NCBI RefSeq assembly: GCF_021869765.1
Contig: NZ_CP084580.1
Location: forward strand, 2,914,001 to 2,978,000
DNA length: 64,000 nucleotides
Reading direction: 5' to 3'
Origin: Chryseobacterium sp. MEBOG06
Lineage (GTDB): Bacteria; Bacteroidota; Bacteroidia; Flavobacteriales; Weeksellaceae
Shown here one piece after another: positions 25,948 to 36,029 of the stretch (position 1 is its first letter; each line of letters opens with the position of its first letter). Below the pieces are notes generated by a model. The model was not told the DNA's origin. It worked only from the letters and a program-made list of their open reading frames with translations, and did no database searches. The position numbers were made by a program, and so were the translations under genes.

Positions 25948-28900
25948 ATGGATAAAAGAGTACAATCAATAAAGTGGTTATATTTAACTGTTTTTCTGCT
26001 TCCTGTCCTTGCCATGGCTCAAGAAAAAGAAACAAAAAAAGATAAAGAAACCAAGCTGGATGATGTGGTTCTGGTAGGCTATACAAAGGTTTCTAAAAAA
26101 GATGTTACGAATGCTGTTTCTTCTGTGAAAGGGGAAGCTCTGAGAGATATGCCCTCTACAAATGCTGCTGAAGCCATCCAGGGAAGGCTTGCCGGAGTAC
26201 AGGTTTCTCTCAGCGAAGGATCTCCCGGCGCAGATGTGGATATTGTGATACGCGGAGGAAACTCCATCACGCAAAGTAATGCCCCCCTCTATATTGTAGA
26301 CGGTATACAAATGGATAATGCCCTGAGCATACTTTCTCCAAAGGAAATAGAATCCATTGAAGTGCTGAAAGATGCTTCTTCTACTTCTATTTTCGGCTCG
26401 AGGGGCGCGAACGGTGTAGTGCTGATCACCACGAAAGGCGGACGTAAAAAGGGAAAAGCAACGATCAATTACAATGGTTTTGTAGGGGTAAGAAGCATTC
26501 AGAACAAAATTGATGTACTGGATCCTTATCAATATGTGCTTTATCAATATGAACAATACTATAAGAACGGCGATGTAAAAGATATTGAAACGTTTAACAC
26601 CCGTTATGGTACTTTTGATCAGCTGGACAAATATAAATCGGTTAAAAAGGTTAACTGGCAGGATAAACTTTTTGGAAGAGAAGCTTTTAACTTCACCCAT
26701 AATGTCTCTATGTCCGGAGGATCTGAAAATTCTGCTTTTGCGCTAACGTTAAATAATGTAGAAGAGGATGGCGTGATGATAGGTTCAGGATTTAAAAGGA
26801 ATATGGCAAATTTCCGGTATGATTATGATGTGTCTAAAAAACTAAGCATTGGAGTTAATGCCCGTTACAGCCGTCAGATGATTTACGGAGCAGGAACTTC
26901 TGCTTCAGGTTCGCAGACCACCAACCGTTTGAGAAATGCGATAAGATATCAGCCTTTTGAAGGGGGTTCTTCTGTGGATGTGGATGATTTTGATCCTTTA
27001 TTTGCCGATCAGACGAATCTTGTAAACCCTGTCTTGCTCGCTAATGATGAGATCAAAGAAAGCGGAAGAAACGACTTATTGCTTAACGGAACGATTGATT
27101 ATAAGATCAGCAAAGATTTCACTTTCCGAAGTGTCATCGGATACGTGCAAAGGGATCAGATCGTTAACCAGTTTTCCGGTCCTGTTACCAGTCTGGCCAG
27201 ACAGAACAATGATCAGCCTGTGGTATTTTTAAGTAATTCCCAAACAAGAAGAATCACAAATACGAATACCCTGAACTACAGAAAAACTTTGGGAAATCAT
27301 AAATTAGATTTATTGGCAGGCCAGGAAACGGTAAGAACGGATGGAGAATCTACTTCTTTCAATATCAAATGGTTCCCGAAATCAGCTTCGGCTCAGGAAG
27401 CATTTGCTAACGTACAGCTGGCTTCTCCTCCATCAGGAATGATTCAGGATGCGCCTAAAACGGCAAGAGAAGTGGACCGTCTGGCTTCGTTTTTTGGAAG
27501 AGCCAATTATATTTATAAGAACAAATATATTGCAACGGTATCTATGAGAGCGGATGGTTCCAGTGTTTTTAAACCAGGAACCAATCAGTGGGGATATTTT
27601 CCGGCAGCCTCATTAGCATGGAAGATCAAGGAAGAAAATTTCCTGAAAGAAAACAATTATGTGAATGAGCTTAAGCTTCGTTTAGGATACGGAAAATCCG
27701 GAAATAACAGAATTGGGGCATTTTTATACGATACCTTCTTTACTTCTTCTTCGGATTACGGATATGCATTCGGGACCAGTATAACCCCTGGTGCTACTAC
27801 AGGGAATATTATGGCTAATCCTAATGTAACCTGGGAAACAGCAAGTTCTTATAATGCAGGTTTAGATTTCGGCTTTTTCAAAGGAAGGGTTTATGGTACT
27901 CTTGATGTCTATAAAACCCATACGAAAGACCTTTTATTATTGGCTAAAATCCCTCAGACTTCAGGTTATGAATATCAATACCAGAACTCCGGAAGCAGTG
28001 AAAATAAAGGAATAGAATTCTCTTTAGGGACCACTATCATCAGCAAAGAAAACTTCTCATGGAAGATGGATGCGAATATCTCCTCCAACAAAAACACGAT
28101 CAAAAGCTTAGGAAGTAATGCATCGGCAAGTTCGAACTATTACTACTACCCTTCCGGATGGCAAAATAACTTATTTGACTTCCTTGTACAGGTGGGAAAA
28201 CCGGTGGGCACTTTTTGGGGCTACGAGACAGCCGGAAGATACGAAGTGAGCGATTTCAATTATGATGTTACCACCCAAGCTTATACTTTAAAGGCCGGAA
28301 TAGCAAGTTCTGCCGCAGTAGCTAATGGAGCAAAAGCCGTACAGCCGGGAGATTTAAAGCTTAAAGATCTTAACGGTGACGGTGTGATCGACAGCAAAGA
28401 TATGACTGATCTTGGAAATGCACAGCCTAAATTCTATGGCGGATTTACCCAAACCTTCCGTTATAAGAACTGGGATATGAGCCTTCTTTTTAATTTCTCC
28501 GTAGGAAATAAGGTATATAATGCCAATAAAGTAGAATATTCTACTCAATATCTGTATAAGGACAATAATATGCTTGCGGAAGTGGCAGACCGCTGGAGAT
28601 GGTTTAATGATGCGGGACAAAAAGTAACAGACCCAACTGCCCTTGCAGCACTTAATGCCAATACTACGATGTGGACTCCGCCTTCCGGAGCTTACTTCCT
28701 GCATTCCTATGCTATTGAAGACGGTTCTTTCTTAAGACTGAACAACCTAACTATTGGATTCACCTTACCAAAAGGATCTTTAGAAGCAATAGGCGTTAAA
28801 AACCTGAGATTGTATGCTACCGTTAATAATGTATTTACCATTACAGGGTATTCGGGATTTGATCCGGAAGCCAATACCAGAAGAAACCCACTTACACCGG

Positions 28901-28965
28901 GAGTTGATTATTCCGCCTATCCGAGAAGCAGATTTATTTTATCAGGAATAGACATCACTTTCTAA
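25948..28965 (+). CDS. SusC/RagA-type TonB-linked outer-membrane transporter, 1005 aa
   Basis: Imports pectin oligosaccharides with its SusD partner 11 bp downstream. Signal peptide (to ~residue 24, LPVLAMAQ), then directly a short acidic/lysine linker, a TonB-box-like segment (KLDDVVLVGYTKVSKKDVTN) and the plug (AAEAIQGRLAGVQVSLSEGS; IVIRGGNSITQSNAPLYIVD; EVLKDASSTSIFGSRGANGV), then a ~800-residue beta-barrel ending in SRFILSGIDITF. It lacks the N-terminal carboxypeptidase-D-like (DUF4480) domain of ~80 residues found in most SusC proteins; the receptor at 49036 has one. First gene of the rightward pectin operon, with a LacI-type palindrome upstream. Confidence 0.93.
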   Translation: MDKRVQSIKWLYLTVFLLPVLAMAQEKETKKDKETKLDDVVLVGYTKVSKKDVTNAVSSVKGEALRDMPSTNAAEAIQGRLAGVQVSLSEGSPGADVDIVIRGGNSITQSNAPLYIVDGIQMDNALSILSPKEIESIEVLKDASSTSIFGSRGANGVVLITTKGGRKKGKATINYNGFVGVRSIQNKIDVLDPYQYVLYQYEQYYKNGDVKDIETFNTRYGTFDQLDKYKSVKKVNWQDKLFGREAFNFTHNVSMSGGSENSAFALTLNNVEEDGVMIGSGFKRNMANFRYDYDVSKKLSIGVNARYSRQMIYGAGTSASGSQTTNRLRNAIRYQPFEGGSSVDVDDFDPLFADQTNLVNPVLLANDEIKESGRNDLLLNGTIDYKISKDFTFRSVIGYVQRDQIVNQFSGPVTSLARQNNDQPVVFLSNSQTRRITNTNTLNYRKTLGNHKLDLLAGQETVRTDGESTSFNIKWFPKSASAQEAFANVQLASPPSGMIQDAPKTAREVDRLASFFGRANYIYKNKYIATVSMRADGSSVFKPGTNQWGYFPAASLAWKIKEENFLKENNYVNELKLRLGYGKSGNNRIGAFLYDTFFTSSSDYGYAFGTSITPGATTGNIMANPNVTWETASSYNAGLDFGFFKGRVYGTLDVYKTHTKDLLLLAKIPQTSGYEYQYQNSGSSENKGIEFSLGTTIISKENFSWKMDANISSNKNTIKSLGSNASASSNYYYYPSGWQNNLFDFLVQVGKPVGTFWGYETAGRYEVSDFNYDVTTQAYTLKAGIASSAAVANGAKAVQPGDLKLKDLNGDGVIDSKDMTDLGNAQPKFYGGFTQTFRYKNWDMSLLFNFSVGNKVYNANKVEYSTQYLYKDNNMLAEVADRWRWFNDAGQKVTDPTALAALNANTTMWTPPSGAYFLHSYAIEDGSFLRLNNLTIGFTLPKGSLEAIGVKNLRLYATVNNVFTITGYSGFDPEANTRRNPLTPGVDYSAYPRSRFILSGIDITF

Positions 28966-28976
28966 AAACAAACGTT

Positions 28977-30812
28977 ATGAACAAAAATAAATTTTCAAGC
29001 CTTTTCTTATCTCTTGCCTGCGTGGTCACGCTAAATTCCTGCAGTGATTATTTAGAGGTGGAAAATCTTTCCAATACCACAGAGAAACAACAGTTTGACT
29101 CAGCACCGGATACTTTTGCTGCACTCGTGGGAGTTTACAACAGCGCCATGGGTGACAATACCTACGGACAGAGAATGAATCTTATTCTTTCACAGTCGGG
29201 AGACGATTTCAGAACATCCGGAGATTATAATGCCAATGACAGAAGAGGAATCAGCTGCTTCGGAGCAGTACCTACCAACACGGAATTACTGAGGCCTTTC
29301 CTTGATACTTATACAGGGATTGAAAGAGCCAATCTTATTATCAAGAACATCCCAATCTCACCTGTTTATCAAACCGGATCAGCGGCTGATAAAAAGCTGA
29401 TGGACCGATATCTGGGTGAAGCTTTAACCCTTAGAGCCCTTTTTTATTATGATTTAATCAAAAACTGGGGGGATATTCCTTTTCAGGATGTTCCTTCTGC
29501 CGACCTGCCTTCTGTATATCTTCCTAAAACAGACCGTGATGTCATCTATGATCAATTATTGGAAGACCTGGCCCAGGCATCAACCTTAGTTCCATGGAAA
29601 TCCGAGGGAGGAACAACTGCTCAAAGACTGTCAAAAGCAGCAGTAAAAGGGTTAAGAGCAAGAATTGCATTGGCAAGAGCAGGATATTCTCTTCGCAGAA
29701 GTCCGCAAATGATGGCACAGGGATCTAACCCTCAGAAATATTACCAGATCGCTTACGATGAATGTAAAGACATCATCAATTCCGGACAGCACAAACTGAA
29801 TCCTAGTTATGAAGGGCTTTTCAGATCACTGCATACCAACAGCCAGGATACAACGAACGAGGTTATTTTCGCGGTAGGTGCGTTCGGAGGAAATTCCAGA
29901 ACAGATTCTAAAATAGGATATTATAACGGATTAAGACATGACGATACAGACTGGAAATCAGCCGGAGGAATCAGTGCTATTCCTACTTATTTCTATGAAT
30001 TCAGCAAATATGATCTGAGAAGAGATGTAAATGTGGCTATTTTCAGGGTAAGTACCACAAAGCAGGAGGATCTTCAGACTTCAATCAACTGGAATGACGG
30101 AAAGTTCAGAAAATCATGGACCGCCATTACGGGAACTTCGCAGAATTTAGGGATCGACTGGCCTTTACTAAGATATGCCGATATTTTATTAATGTTTGCT
30201 GAAGCAGATAATGAACTGCACAGTTCTCCTTCACAGGAAGCTATTGACGCTGTAATGGCGGTAAGACAGAGAGCTTATGCAGGAAACTTAGGTCAGATTG
30301 GAACTATTCCCACTTCAAAAAATGCCTTCTTTAATTATGTAGTACAGGAAAGACTGCTGGAATTCGGAGGGGAAGGATTAAGAAAATATGACCTGATCCG
30401 CTGGAATCTTCTGGAAACAAAAATTAATGAAACCAGACAAAAGCTAACCGATTTTATGAACGGAACCGGAGCTTATGCCAATGTTCCCGAGTATATTTTC
30501 TATAAAAAACCAGCTTCAACAGTTGTAAACTACGTTCCTTCAAGAACAGCCCAGCAAAATGTTCTGGATATGGACCTGTATGTCAACGGAATCAGCAAGG
30601 CGGATGTATTCTACAGCCCCAACCAAAGTGTAGCCACTCCTTCAGGATACACCAAAATCAGCTGGAGACTGGCCATGACACAGCCTTACATCAGTGGAGA
30701 TCCTGTGAAAAGTTATGCTTACTATTTCCAGCCTAACAAAAAGGAGCTTCTTCCTATTGCACTGGATGTGATCAATTCAAATTATAACCTTACTCAAGAT
30801 TACGGATATTAG
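28977..30812 (+). CDS. SusD/RagB-type surface glycan-binding lipoprotein, 611 aa
   Basis: Lipoprotein signal with Cys in TLNSCSDYLEVENLS (~residue 22). SusD N-terminal region with TPR-like helices (FDSAPDTFAALVGVYNSAMG; EALTLRALFYYDLIKNWGDI, PFQDV) and the C-terminal SusD/RagB domain (WPLLRYADILLMFAEADNEL; QERLLEFGGEGLRKYDLIRW). It caps the SusC barrel and binds oligosaccharide at the cell surface. The stop codon is followed by a perfect hairpin with a T-run at 30832-30871, so part of the transcripts may end here. Confidence 0.93.
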   Translation: MNKNKFSSLFLSLACVVTLNSCSDYLEVENLSNTTEKQQFDSAPDTFAALVGVYNSAMGDNTYGQRMNLILSQSGDDFRTSGDYNANDRRGISCFGAVPTNTELLRPFLDTYTGIERANLIIKNIPISPVYQTGSAADKKLMDRYLGEALTLRALFYYDLIKNWGDIPFQDVPSADLPSVYLPKTDRDVIYDQLLEDLAQASTLVPWKSEGGTTAQRLSKAAVKGLRARIALARAGYSLRRSPQMMAQGSNPQKYYQIAYDECKDIINSGQHKLNPSYEGLFRSLHTNSQDTTNEVIFAVGAFGGNSRTDSKIGYYNGLRHDDTDWKSAGGISAIPTYFYEFSKYDLRRDVNVAIFRVSTTKQEDLQTSINWNDGKFRKSWTAITGTSQNLGIDWPLLRYADILLMFAEADNELHSSPSQEAIDAVMAVRQRAYAGNLGQIGTIPTSKNAFFNYVVQERLLEFGGEGLRKYDLIRWNLLETKINETRQKLTDFMNGTGAYANVPEYIFYKKPASTVVNYVPSRTAQQNVLDMDLYVNGISKADVFYSPNQSVATPSGYTKISWRLAMTQPYISGDPVKSYAYYFQPNKKELLPIALDVINSNYNLTQDYGY

Positions 30813-30831
30813 ATAGTTTAACATTCATATG

Positions 30832-30872
30832 AAAATACAGACTGTCTCTGTAGCGGATCAGTCTGTATTTTA
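30832..30872 (+). terminator. Terminator/attenuator between susD and the first pectinesterase gene
   Basis: AAAATACAGACTG (30832-30844) is perfectly complementary to CAGTCTGTATTTT (30859-30871) over 13 bp, with a 14-nt loop. It lies 20 bp after the susD stop. It would let susCD be made in excess over the downstream enzymes. Confidence 0.7.
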
Positions 30873-30888
30873 CCCCAAAAGTCATTCT

Positions 30889-31911
30889 ATGAAAACCTCC
30901 CTATTTTTTAAAAACAATCATCTGTTTCTCATCGTTCTGGTCGCTCTGTTCAGCCTCCTTTCTTTCAAAACCAATGATAGGACCATCATAGTTTCGAAAG
31001 ACGGAAAAGGTAATTTCACAACGATTCAGCAAGCGGTTGATGCTATTGAAAATGGTTCTTCCGTAAGGACGAAAATTTTTATAAAAGCCGGAATTTATAA
31101 AGAAAAGATCATTATTCTCGAAACAAAAGGTGCTGTTTTTCTGGAAGGAGAAAATCCTGAGAAAACCATGATCACCTATGATGATTTTGCTTCTAAAAAG
31201 AATGCAGAGGGAAAAGAAATCGGAACAACGGGCTCATCTACAGTTTTTATCTACTCCAATGATTTTACAGCGAAGAACATCTCTATTGAAAACAGTTCCG
31301 GAAAAGTAGGCCAGGCTGTTGCCGTTCTTACCTCCGGTGACCGGATCGCCTTTGAAAACTGCAGATTTCTAGGTAATCAGGACACTTTATACCTAAAAGG
31401 AGTTCAGGATATGCAGGACAAAACGAAACCTTCCAGGAATTATTTTAGAAACTGTTATATAGAAGGAACTACCGATTATATCTTCGGGGCAGGAACCGCT
31501 GTTTTTGAAAACTGTATTATTTATTCCAAAGAAACGGCAAGTTATATTACGGCAGCTTCTACTCCAAAGGACCATGAATTTGGATTTATTTTTATCAATT
31601 CAAAAATTACAGGCAATGCCAAAGACCATTCGGTATATCTGGGAAGACCCTGGAGACCCTTTGCAAAGACCATTTATATTGATTGTGAAATCAATTCAAC
31701 AATAAAACCCGAAGGATGGCACAATTGGAATAAGCCTGATGCAGAAAAGACAACATTCTATGCAGAAAGCAATTCAAGAGGAGCTGGTGCTGATAACAGC
31801 CAAAGAGTTCCATGGTCACATCAGTTAAGCAAAGAAGAAAGAAAAAAATATACAACAGTCAATATCCTTAAAGGAAAAGACAACTGGAATGTAAAAAAGA
31901 GCTTACCATAA
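30889..31911 (+). CDS. Pectinesterase, CE8 family, 340 aa
   Basis: Removes methyl esters from homogalacturonan. CE8 signatures in order: KDGKGNFTTIQQAVDAIENG, FLGNQDTLYL (QDTL), YIEGTTDYIFGAGTAVFENC with the catalytic Asp pair region (G..D.IFG), and YLGRPWRPFAKTIYI (LGRPW, substrate-binding Arg/Trp). The start is set at the ATG at 30889, which begins a signal peptide (NNHLFLIVLVALFSLLSF). The in-frame ATG at 30829 lies inside the preceding hairpin and gives no signal. A second CE8 gene lies at 39723. Confidence 0.9.
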   Translation: MKTSLFFKNNHLFLIVLVALFSLLSFKTNDRTIIVSKDGKGNFTTIQQAVDAIENGSSVRTKIFIKAGIYKEKIIILETKGAVFLEGENPEKTMITYDDFASKKNAEGKEIGTTGSSTVFIYSNDFTAKNISIENSSGKVGQAVAVLTSGDRIAFENCRFLGNQDTLYLKGVQDMQDKTKPSRNYFRNCYIEGTTDYIFGAGTAVFENCIIYSKETASYITAASTPKDHEFGFIFINSKITGNAKDHSVYLGRPWRPFAKTIYIDCEINSTIKPEGWHNWNKPDAEKTTFYAESNSRGAGADNSQRVPWSHQLSKEERKKYTTVNILKGKDNWNVKKSLP

Positions 31912-32091
31912 TGAAAACCTGATCCACACAGCCAAAGAACAGCTACAGTTGCCATAGACGGAAATTGGATAAAAACGAAAACAATATTAAAGTCTATCTG
32001 AATGATATTGTAAAAAAATAACCGATGAACAAAGCTAATAACCATGAAAACTCATTATTAAAAATCGGCACGCCCCATAATAAAAAATAGT

Positions 32092-33087
32092 ATGAAATTC
32101 AGTTTGTTTAAAATAGTCATTGCAGGAGCTTTTATCAGTTCTACCCTTTCAGCACAGACCTCTGTGATTGAAACCATTAAGAGAAATCCTAAAGCTCCCT
32201 TTTCCTACGCAGAACTTTCCGTTAAAAAAGGCGGAAAATGGGAAGGAAATCAATACGTTGGCGGAACTTTCCAAAACGTTCAGGAACTTACTCTCCCCGA
32301 TTCTCACACCGACCATTCTTCTTACATCAGGTATGAGGGAATCGGTCTGGAAAACAACCAGATTGGCTACAGGCTCTATCTGGACTGGAGAAATGCAACG
32401 GATATTTTCGGAAAAAAAGTGACAGCTTTGGTATTGCCGGAAGTAGGACAAGACGGCTTTGAATCCTATCATCATGATGCACCGTGGGGGCAGGATATTT
32501 TAAAATCCGGGCGCAGCATAGGAATCGGCTCTTACGGAAGATATGATGAACAGAATGATTATGTGGAAACCTTTAAAATCGTAAAAAGGACCACTGCGAA
32601 AGTAATCAATGAAAAAGATAAGTCTTATGCTGTCATCGATTATAAAGGTTGGAAAACCTGGGGCGATGCAATAGATTTACAGTCAAAACTGACTATTTTT
32701 CCAAAAGACCGTTTTGTAAAAGTAGACCTGAATCTGAGCAATACCCTTTCAGGTTTGTGCACCGGAATTGTTGCTGTTAAAGATATTCCGGTAAAACAGG
32801 GAATCAGCAAAAATAAAAAATGGGGCTATATTGCAACTTATGGACAGCAGACCCTTGCCCAAAAAGAAGACAACCTGGGAATGGCAGTCTTCTACCCCCT
32901 TGAAAATTTCGATAAATATGCCAAAACGAAATCCACTCACACCATCGTTTTCAAAAAGACAAAGAATGTATCCTATTACTTTTTAGGAGCCTGGTCTCAG
33001 GAACCCAATGGTTTAACAAGCGAGGAATCTTTCTATCAGGATCTGGATAAAAAACTGGATATTCTGGATAAAAACAACCAACTTTAA
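32092..33087 (+). CDS. DUF4861 family secreted protein, 331 aa
   Basis: Signal peptide (ending STLSAQ). The body matches the DUF4861 family of pectin-locus proteins: SYIRYEGIGLENNQIGYRLY, LDWRNATDIFGKK, SYHHDAPWGQDILKSGRSIG, GSYGRYDEQNDYVETFKIVK. Its biochemical role is not known to me; it is regularly found beside GH105 and pectate lyases and is probably a carbohydrate-active accessory protein. The 180 bp before it hold short coding-like but stop-interrupted sequence. A divergent second DUF4861 protein is encoded at 46370. Confidence 0.75.
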   Translation: MKFSLFKIVIAGAFISSTLSAQTSVIETIKRNPKAPFSYAELSVKKGGKWEGNQYVGGTFQNVQELTLPDSHTDHSSYIRYEGIGLENNQIGYRLYLDWRNATDIFGKKVTALVLPEVGQDGFESYHHDAPWGQDILKSGRSIGIGSYGRYDEQNDYVETFKIVKRTTAKVINEKDKSYAVIDYKGWKTWGDAIDLQSKLTIFPKDRFVKVDLNLSNTLSGLCTGIVAVKDIPVKQGISKNKKWGYIATYGQQTLAQKEDNLGMAVFYPLENFDKYAKTKSTHTIVFKKTKNVSYYFLGAWSQEPNGLTSEESFYQDLDKKLDILDKNNQL

Positions 33088-33098
33088 AGTTTAAAATC

Positions 33099-34352
33099 AT
33101 GAACTTTATCAATAACACTATCAAAGTATATGCATTGGCTGCAGTATGTTCGGGATTCTTTTTATCCTGTGCACAAAAAACTTTACAAACCACCTCACTA
33201 AATGTAGAGTCCGAAGTAAAAGGTAAAATTTCGGCCCAGCTTCCTTGGTCGCAAAGAATGCTTCTTTCCGAGATGAAACGTTTCCCGCAAGCCTGGATGC
33301 TGGATTATAACAAAGCCCCGAAATGGAGCTACCCTACCGCTATCGTTCTGGAAGGTGCAGAAAAACTGTATGAAAAAACCGGAAACAAAGACTATTACAA
33401 CTATATCACAACCTTCGGTGAAACGATGGTGAAAGAAGACGGAAACATCATTTCCTACGACCTTTCCAAGTATAATATTGATATGCTGAATTGCGGAAAT
33501 GTACTTCTTTACCTTTATCAGCAGGAGAAAAAAGATAAATATTTAAAAGCGTTACAAACCCTGCGCTCCCAGATCAACGGCCAGCCAAGAACCTCAGAAG
33601 GTGGATTCTGGCACAAGAAAATCTATCCCAATCAGATGTGGCTGGATGGTTTGTATATGGCCGAACCTTTCTACGCCCACTACACCCAATATTTTTCAAA
33701 AGGAGAAGCCGCTGAAAAAGCATTTAATGATATCATCAATCAATTTGACTTAATTCAAAAGCATTTGCTGGACAAAAAAACCGGACTTTTATATCATGCC
33801 TGGGATGAAAGCAGAGAACAACAGTGGGCCAACAAAGAAACAGGACTTTCTCCCAATTTCTGGTCAAGAGCGATGGGCTGGTACGGAATGGCGATGGTAG
33901 ATGTATTGGATTATTTACCACAAAACCATCCGGGAAGGGCCAGGTTACTTTCATATTTAAAATTTTACTGCGACGCTGTTATCAAAGTTCAGGATAACAA
34001 AACAGGACTTTGGTATCAGGTTTTGGACAAAGGAGGAGAAAAAGGAAATTATCTGGAAGCAACAGGTTCATCCATGTTTGTATATACCATGATCAAATCC
34101 ATCAACAAAGGATATTTAACCAAATCATACAAAACTTACGCAGATAAAGGCTACAAAGGCATCATCAAAAACCTGATTACAGTAGATGAAAACGGGGTGG
34201 TAAGTTTAAATAAATGCTGTGCCGTAGCAGGTTTAGGCGGAACTCCCTATAGAAGCGGCTCTTATGAATATTACGTGAATGAAGAAGTCCGTTCCAACGA
34301 TCCGAAAGGGACAGGTCCTTTTATTCTGGCCAGTTTAGAATTTGAGAAATAA
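33099..34352 (+). CDS. Unsaturated rhamnogalacturonyl hydrolase, GH105, 417 aa
   Basis: Removes the unsaturated galacturonyl residue from lyase-produced (rhamno)galacturonan oligosaccharides. Lipoprotein signal (FFLSCAQ, Cys ~25). GH105 (alpha/alpha)6-barrel signatures: KWSYPTAIVLEGAEKLYEKT, NIDMLNCGNVLLYLY, NQMWLDGLYMAEPFYAHY with the catalytic Asp, LLYHAWDESREQQWANKETG, SPNFWSRAMGWYGMAMVDVL, and the C-terminal GTGPFILASLEFE. Length fits YteR/YesR relatives plus the signal. It starts 11 bp after the DUF4861 gene. Confidence 0.92.
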   Translation: MNFINNTIKVYALAAVCSGFFLSCAQKTLQTTSLNVESEVKGKISAQLPWSQRMLLSEMKRFPQAWMLDYNKAPKWSYPTAIVLEGAEKLYEKTGNKDYYNYITTFGETMVKEDGNIISYDLSKYNIDMLNCGNVLLYLYQQEKKDKYLKALQTLRSQINGQPRTSEGGFWHKKIYPNQMWLDGLYMAEPFYAHYTQYFSKGEAAEKAFNDIINQFDLIQKHLLDKKTGLLYHAWDESREQQWANKETGLSPNFWSRAMGWYGMAMVDVLDYLPQNHPGRARLLSYLKFYCDAVIKVQDNKTGLWYQVLDKGGEKGNYLEATGSSMFVYTMIKSINKGYLTKSYKTYADKGYKGIIKNLITVDENGVVSLNKCCAVAGLGGTPYRSGSYEYYVNEEVRSNDPKGTGPFILASLEFEK

Positions 34353-34385
34353 AGAAAGGTCTTAATAAAACGTCAATCAGATTCT

Positions 34386-36029
34386 ATGAAGACAAAAAGT
34401 ATTTTAAATATCCTTTCCATTACGGCATTTTCAGTAGCTTCCACTTATCTGCAGGCACAGGAAAAAAACTATGTTTCCGAAGTATGGACTGCTGATCAGG
34501 GGAAGAACTACAGAAATCCAATTTTGTATGCAGATTATTCCGATCCAGATGTTATCAGAGTTGGCAATGATTACTATATGACCGCTTCAAGTTTCAATGA
34601 AGCTCCGGGACTGCCTATTCTTCATTCAAAAGATATGATCAACTGGAAGCTGGTCAATTACGCTATTCAGGACATCCTTCCTGATGACCATTTTTCCACT
34701 CCAAAAAGAGGCGGTGGAGTTTGGGCACCAAGCATCAGATTCCACAAAGGTGAATTTTATATTTATTGGGGAGATCCGGATTTCGGAATTTATATGGTAA
34801 AAACCAAAGATCCGCTAGGAACCTGGGAGAAACCGGTATTACTAATGGAAGGAAAAGGCTTAATTGACTCCTGTCCCTTTTGGGATGATGACGGAAACGC
34901 CTTTCTGATTCATGGCTGGGCCGGAAGCCGTGCGGGAGTAAAAAGTATTCTGACTCTTAACCGAATGAATCCTGAAGGAACAAAAATCCTGGATAAAGGA
35001 ACTCACGTCTTTGATGGCCACGATTCCCATCCTACAATAGAAGGCCCTAAAATGTATAAAAGAAACGGTTATTATTATATTTTTGCTCCGGCAGGAGGCG
35101 TAGCGACAGGATGGCAGCTGGTATTACGGTCAAAAAATATCTATGGTCCTTATGAAGAAAAGATTGTACTGGAGCAAGGCTCAACGGCTATCAACGGGCC
35201 TCATCAGGGTGCCTGGGTAGACACTCCTTCCGGAGAAGACTGGTTCTATCATTTTCAGGATGTAGATGCAGGTGGAAGAATTGTTCATCTACAGCCTATG
35301 AAATGGGAAAAAGACTGGCCTGTCGTGGGAATTGATCATAATAAAAACGGAGTTGGCGAGCCTGTGTTAACGTATAAAAAGCCTAACGTTGGCCAATCCT
35401 ATCCCGTTACTGCCCCTCCGGAAACTGATGAGTTTGATGGTGAAAAATTAGGATTACAATGGCAATGGAGCGCCAATGAAAACATCGTATGGTCGTCCAA
35501 ACTTCCCGGACAGCAATTTTTAAGATTATTTTCTGTAAAAGTTCCGGAAGGTGAAAAAAATCTGTGGAATGTTCCGAATCTGTTAACCCAAAAGTTTCCT
35601 GCTCCAAATTTCACTGCATCAACGAAAGTTAAGCTAGCTCCCGAAGATGCCAAAGAAGGAAAAACCGCAGGATTGCTGATTATGGGGCTGGATCATCAAT
35701 CCATAGTTATTACAAACAAACAGGATGGTTACTATTTACAGCTGAGAAAAGCAGAAAAAGCGGATAAAGGAGGTGAGGAAAAAATTGTATTCGAAACGAA
35801 ATTAAAAAACAACGAAGTCTATTTAAAAGTCAATGTAAATGAACCCAACGGGTTATGCCAGTTTAGTTACAGTGAAAACGGAAAAAACTTCATACAGGCA
35901 GGCGACGTTTTTCAGGCCAAACCCGGAAAATGGATCGGAGCAAAGGTAGGATTATACAGCATAAGCACAGAAAAAGCACCACGAGGAGGCTATGCCGATT
36001 TTGACTGGTTCAGGATTACAAAGAAATAA
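34386..36029 (+). CDS. Glycoside hydrolase family 43 enzyme with C-terminal beta-sandwich, 547 aa
   Basis: Signal peptide (TYLQAQ), then the five-bladed beta-propeller of GH43 (residues ~35-345). Visible catalytic landmarks are the general-base Asp in YADYSDPDVIRVGNDYYMTA, the pKa-modulating Asp in GLIDSCPFWDDDGNAFLIHG and the general-acid Glu in HPTIEGPKMYKRNGYYYIFA. The C-terminal ~190 residues are the GH43 C2/concanavalin-like domain (ETDEFDGEKLGLQWQWSANE; GYADFDWFRI). It likely trims arabinose or galactose side chains of rhamnogalacturonan I; the exact sugar cannot be told from sequence by eye. Confidence 0.88.
   Translation: MKTKSILNILSITAFSVASTYLQAQEKNYVSEVWTADQGKNYRNPILYADYSDPDVIRVGNDYYMTASSFNEAPGLPILHSKDMINWKLVNYAIQDILPDDHFSTPKRGGGVWAPSIRFHKGEFYIYWGDPDFGIYMVKTKDPLGTWEKPVLLMEGKGLIDSCPFWDDDGNAFLIHGWAGSRAGVKSILTLNRMNPEGTKILDKGTHVFDGHDSHPTIEGPKMYKRNGYYYIFAPAGGVATGWQLVLRSKNIYGPYEEKIVLEQGSTAINGPHQGAWVDTPSGEDWFYHFQDVDAGGRIVHLQPMKWEKDWPVVGIDHNKNGVGEPVLTYKKPNVGQSYPVTAPPETDEFDGEKLGLQWQWSANENIVWSSKLPGQQFLRLFSVKVPEGEKNLWNVPNLLTQKFPAPNFTASTKVKLAPEDAKEGKTAGLLIMGLDHQSIVITNKQDGYYLQLRKAEKADKGGEEKIVFETKLKNNEVYLKVNVNEPNGLCQFSYSENGKNFIQAGDVFQAKPGKWIGAKVGLYSISTEKAPRGGYADFDWFRITKK

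Noticed and set aside
25984-26700. 238-codon minus-strand ORF antisense to susC
   Set aside because: Low-complexity Phe/Ile/Arg-rich translation, fully inside a clear susC gene.
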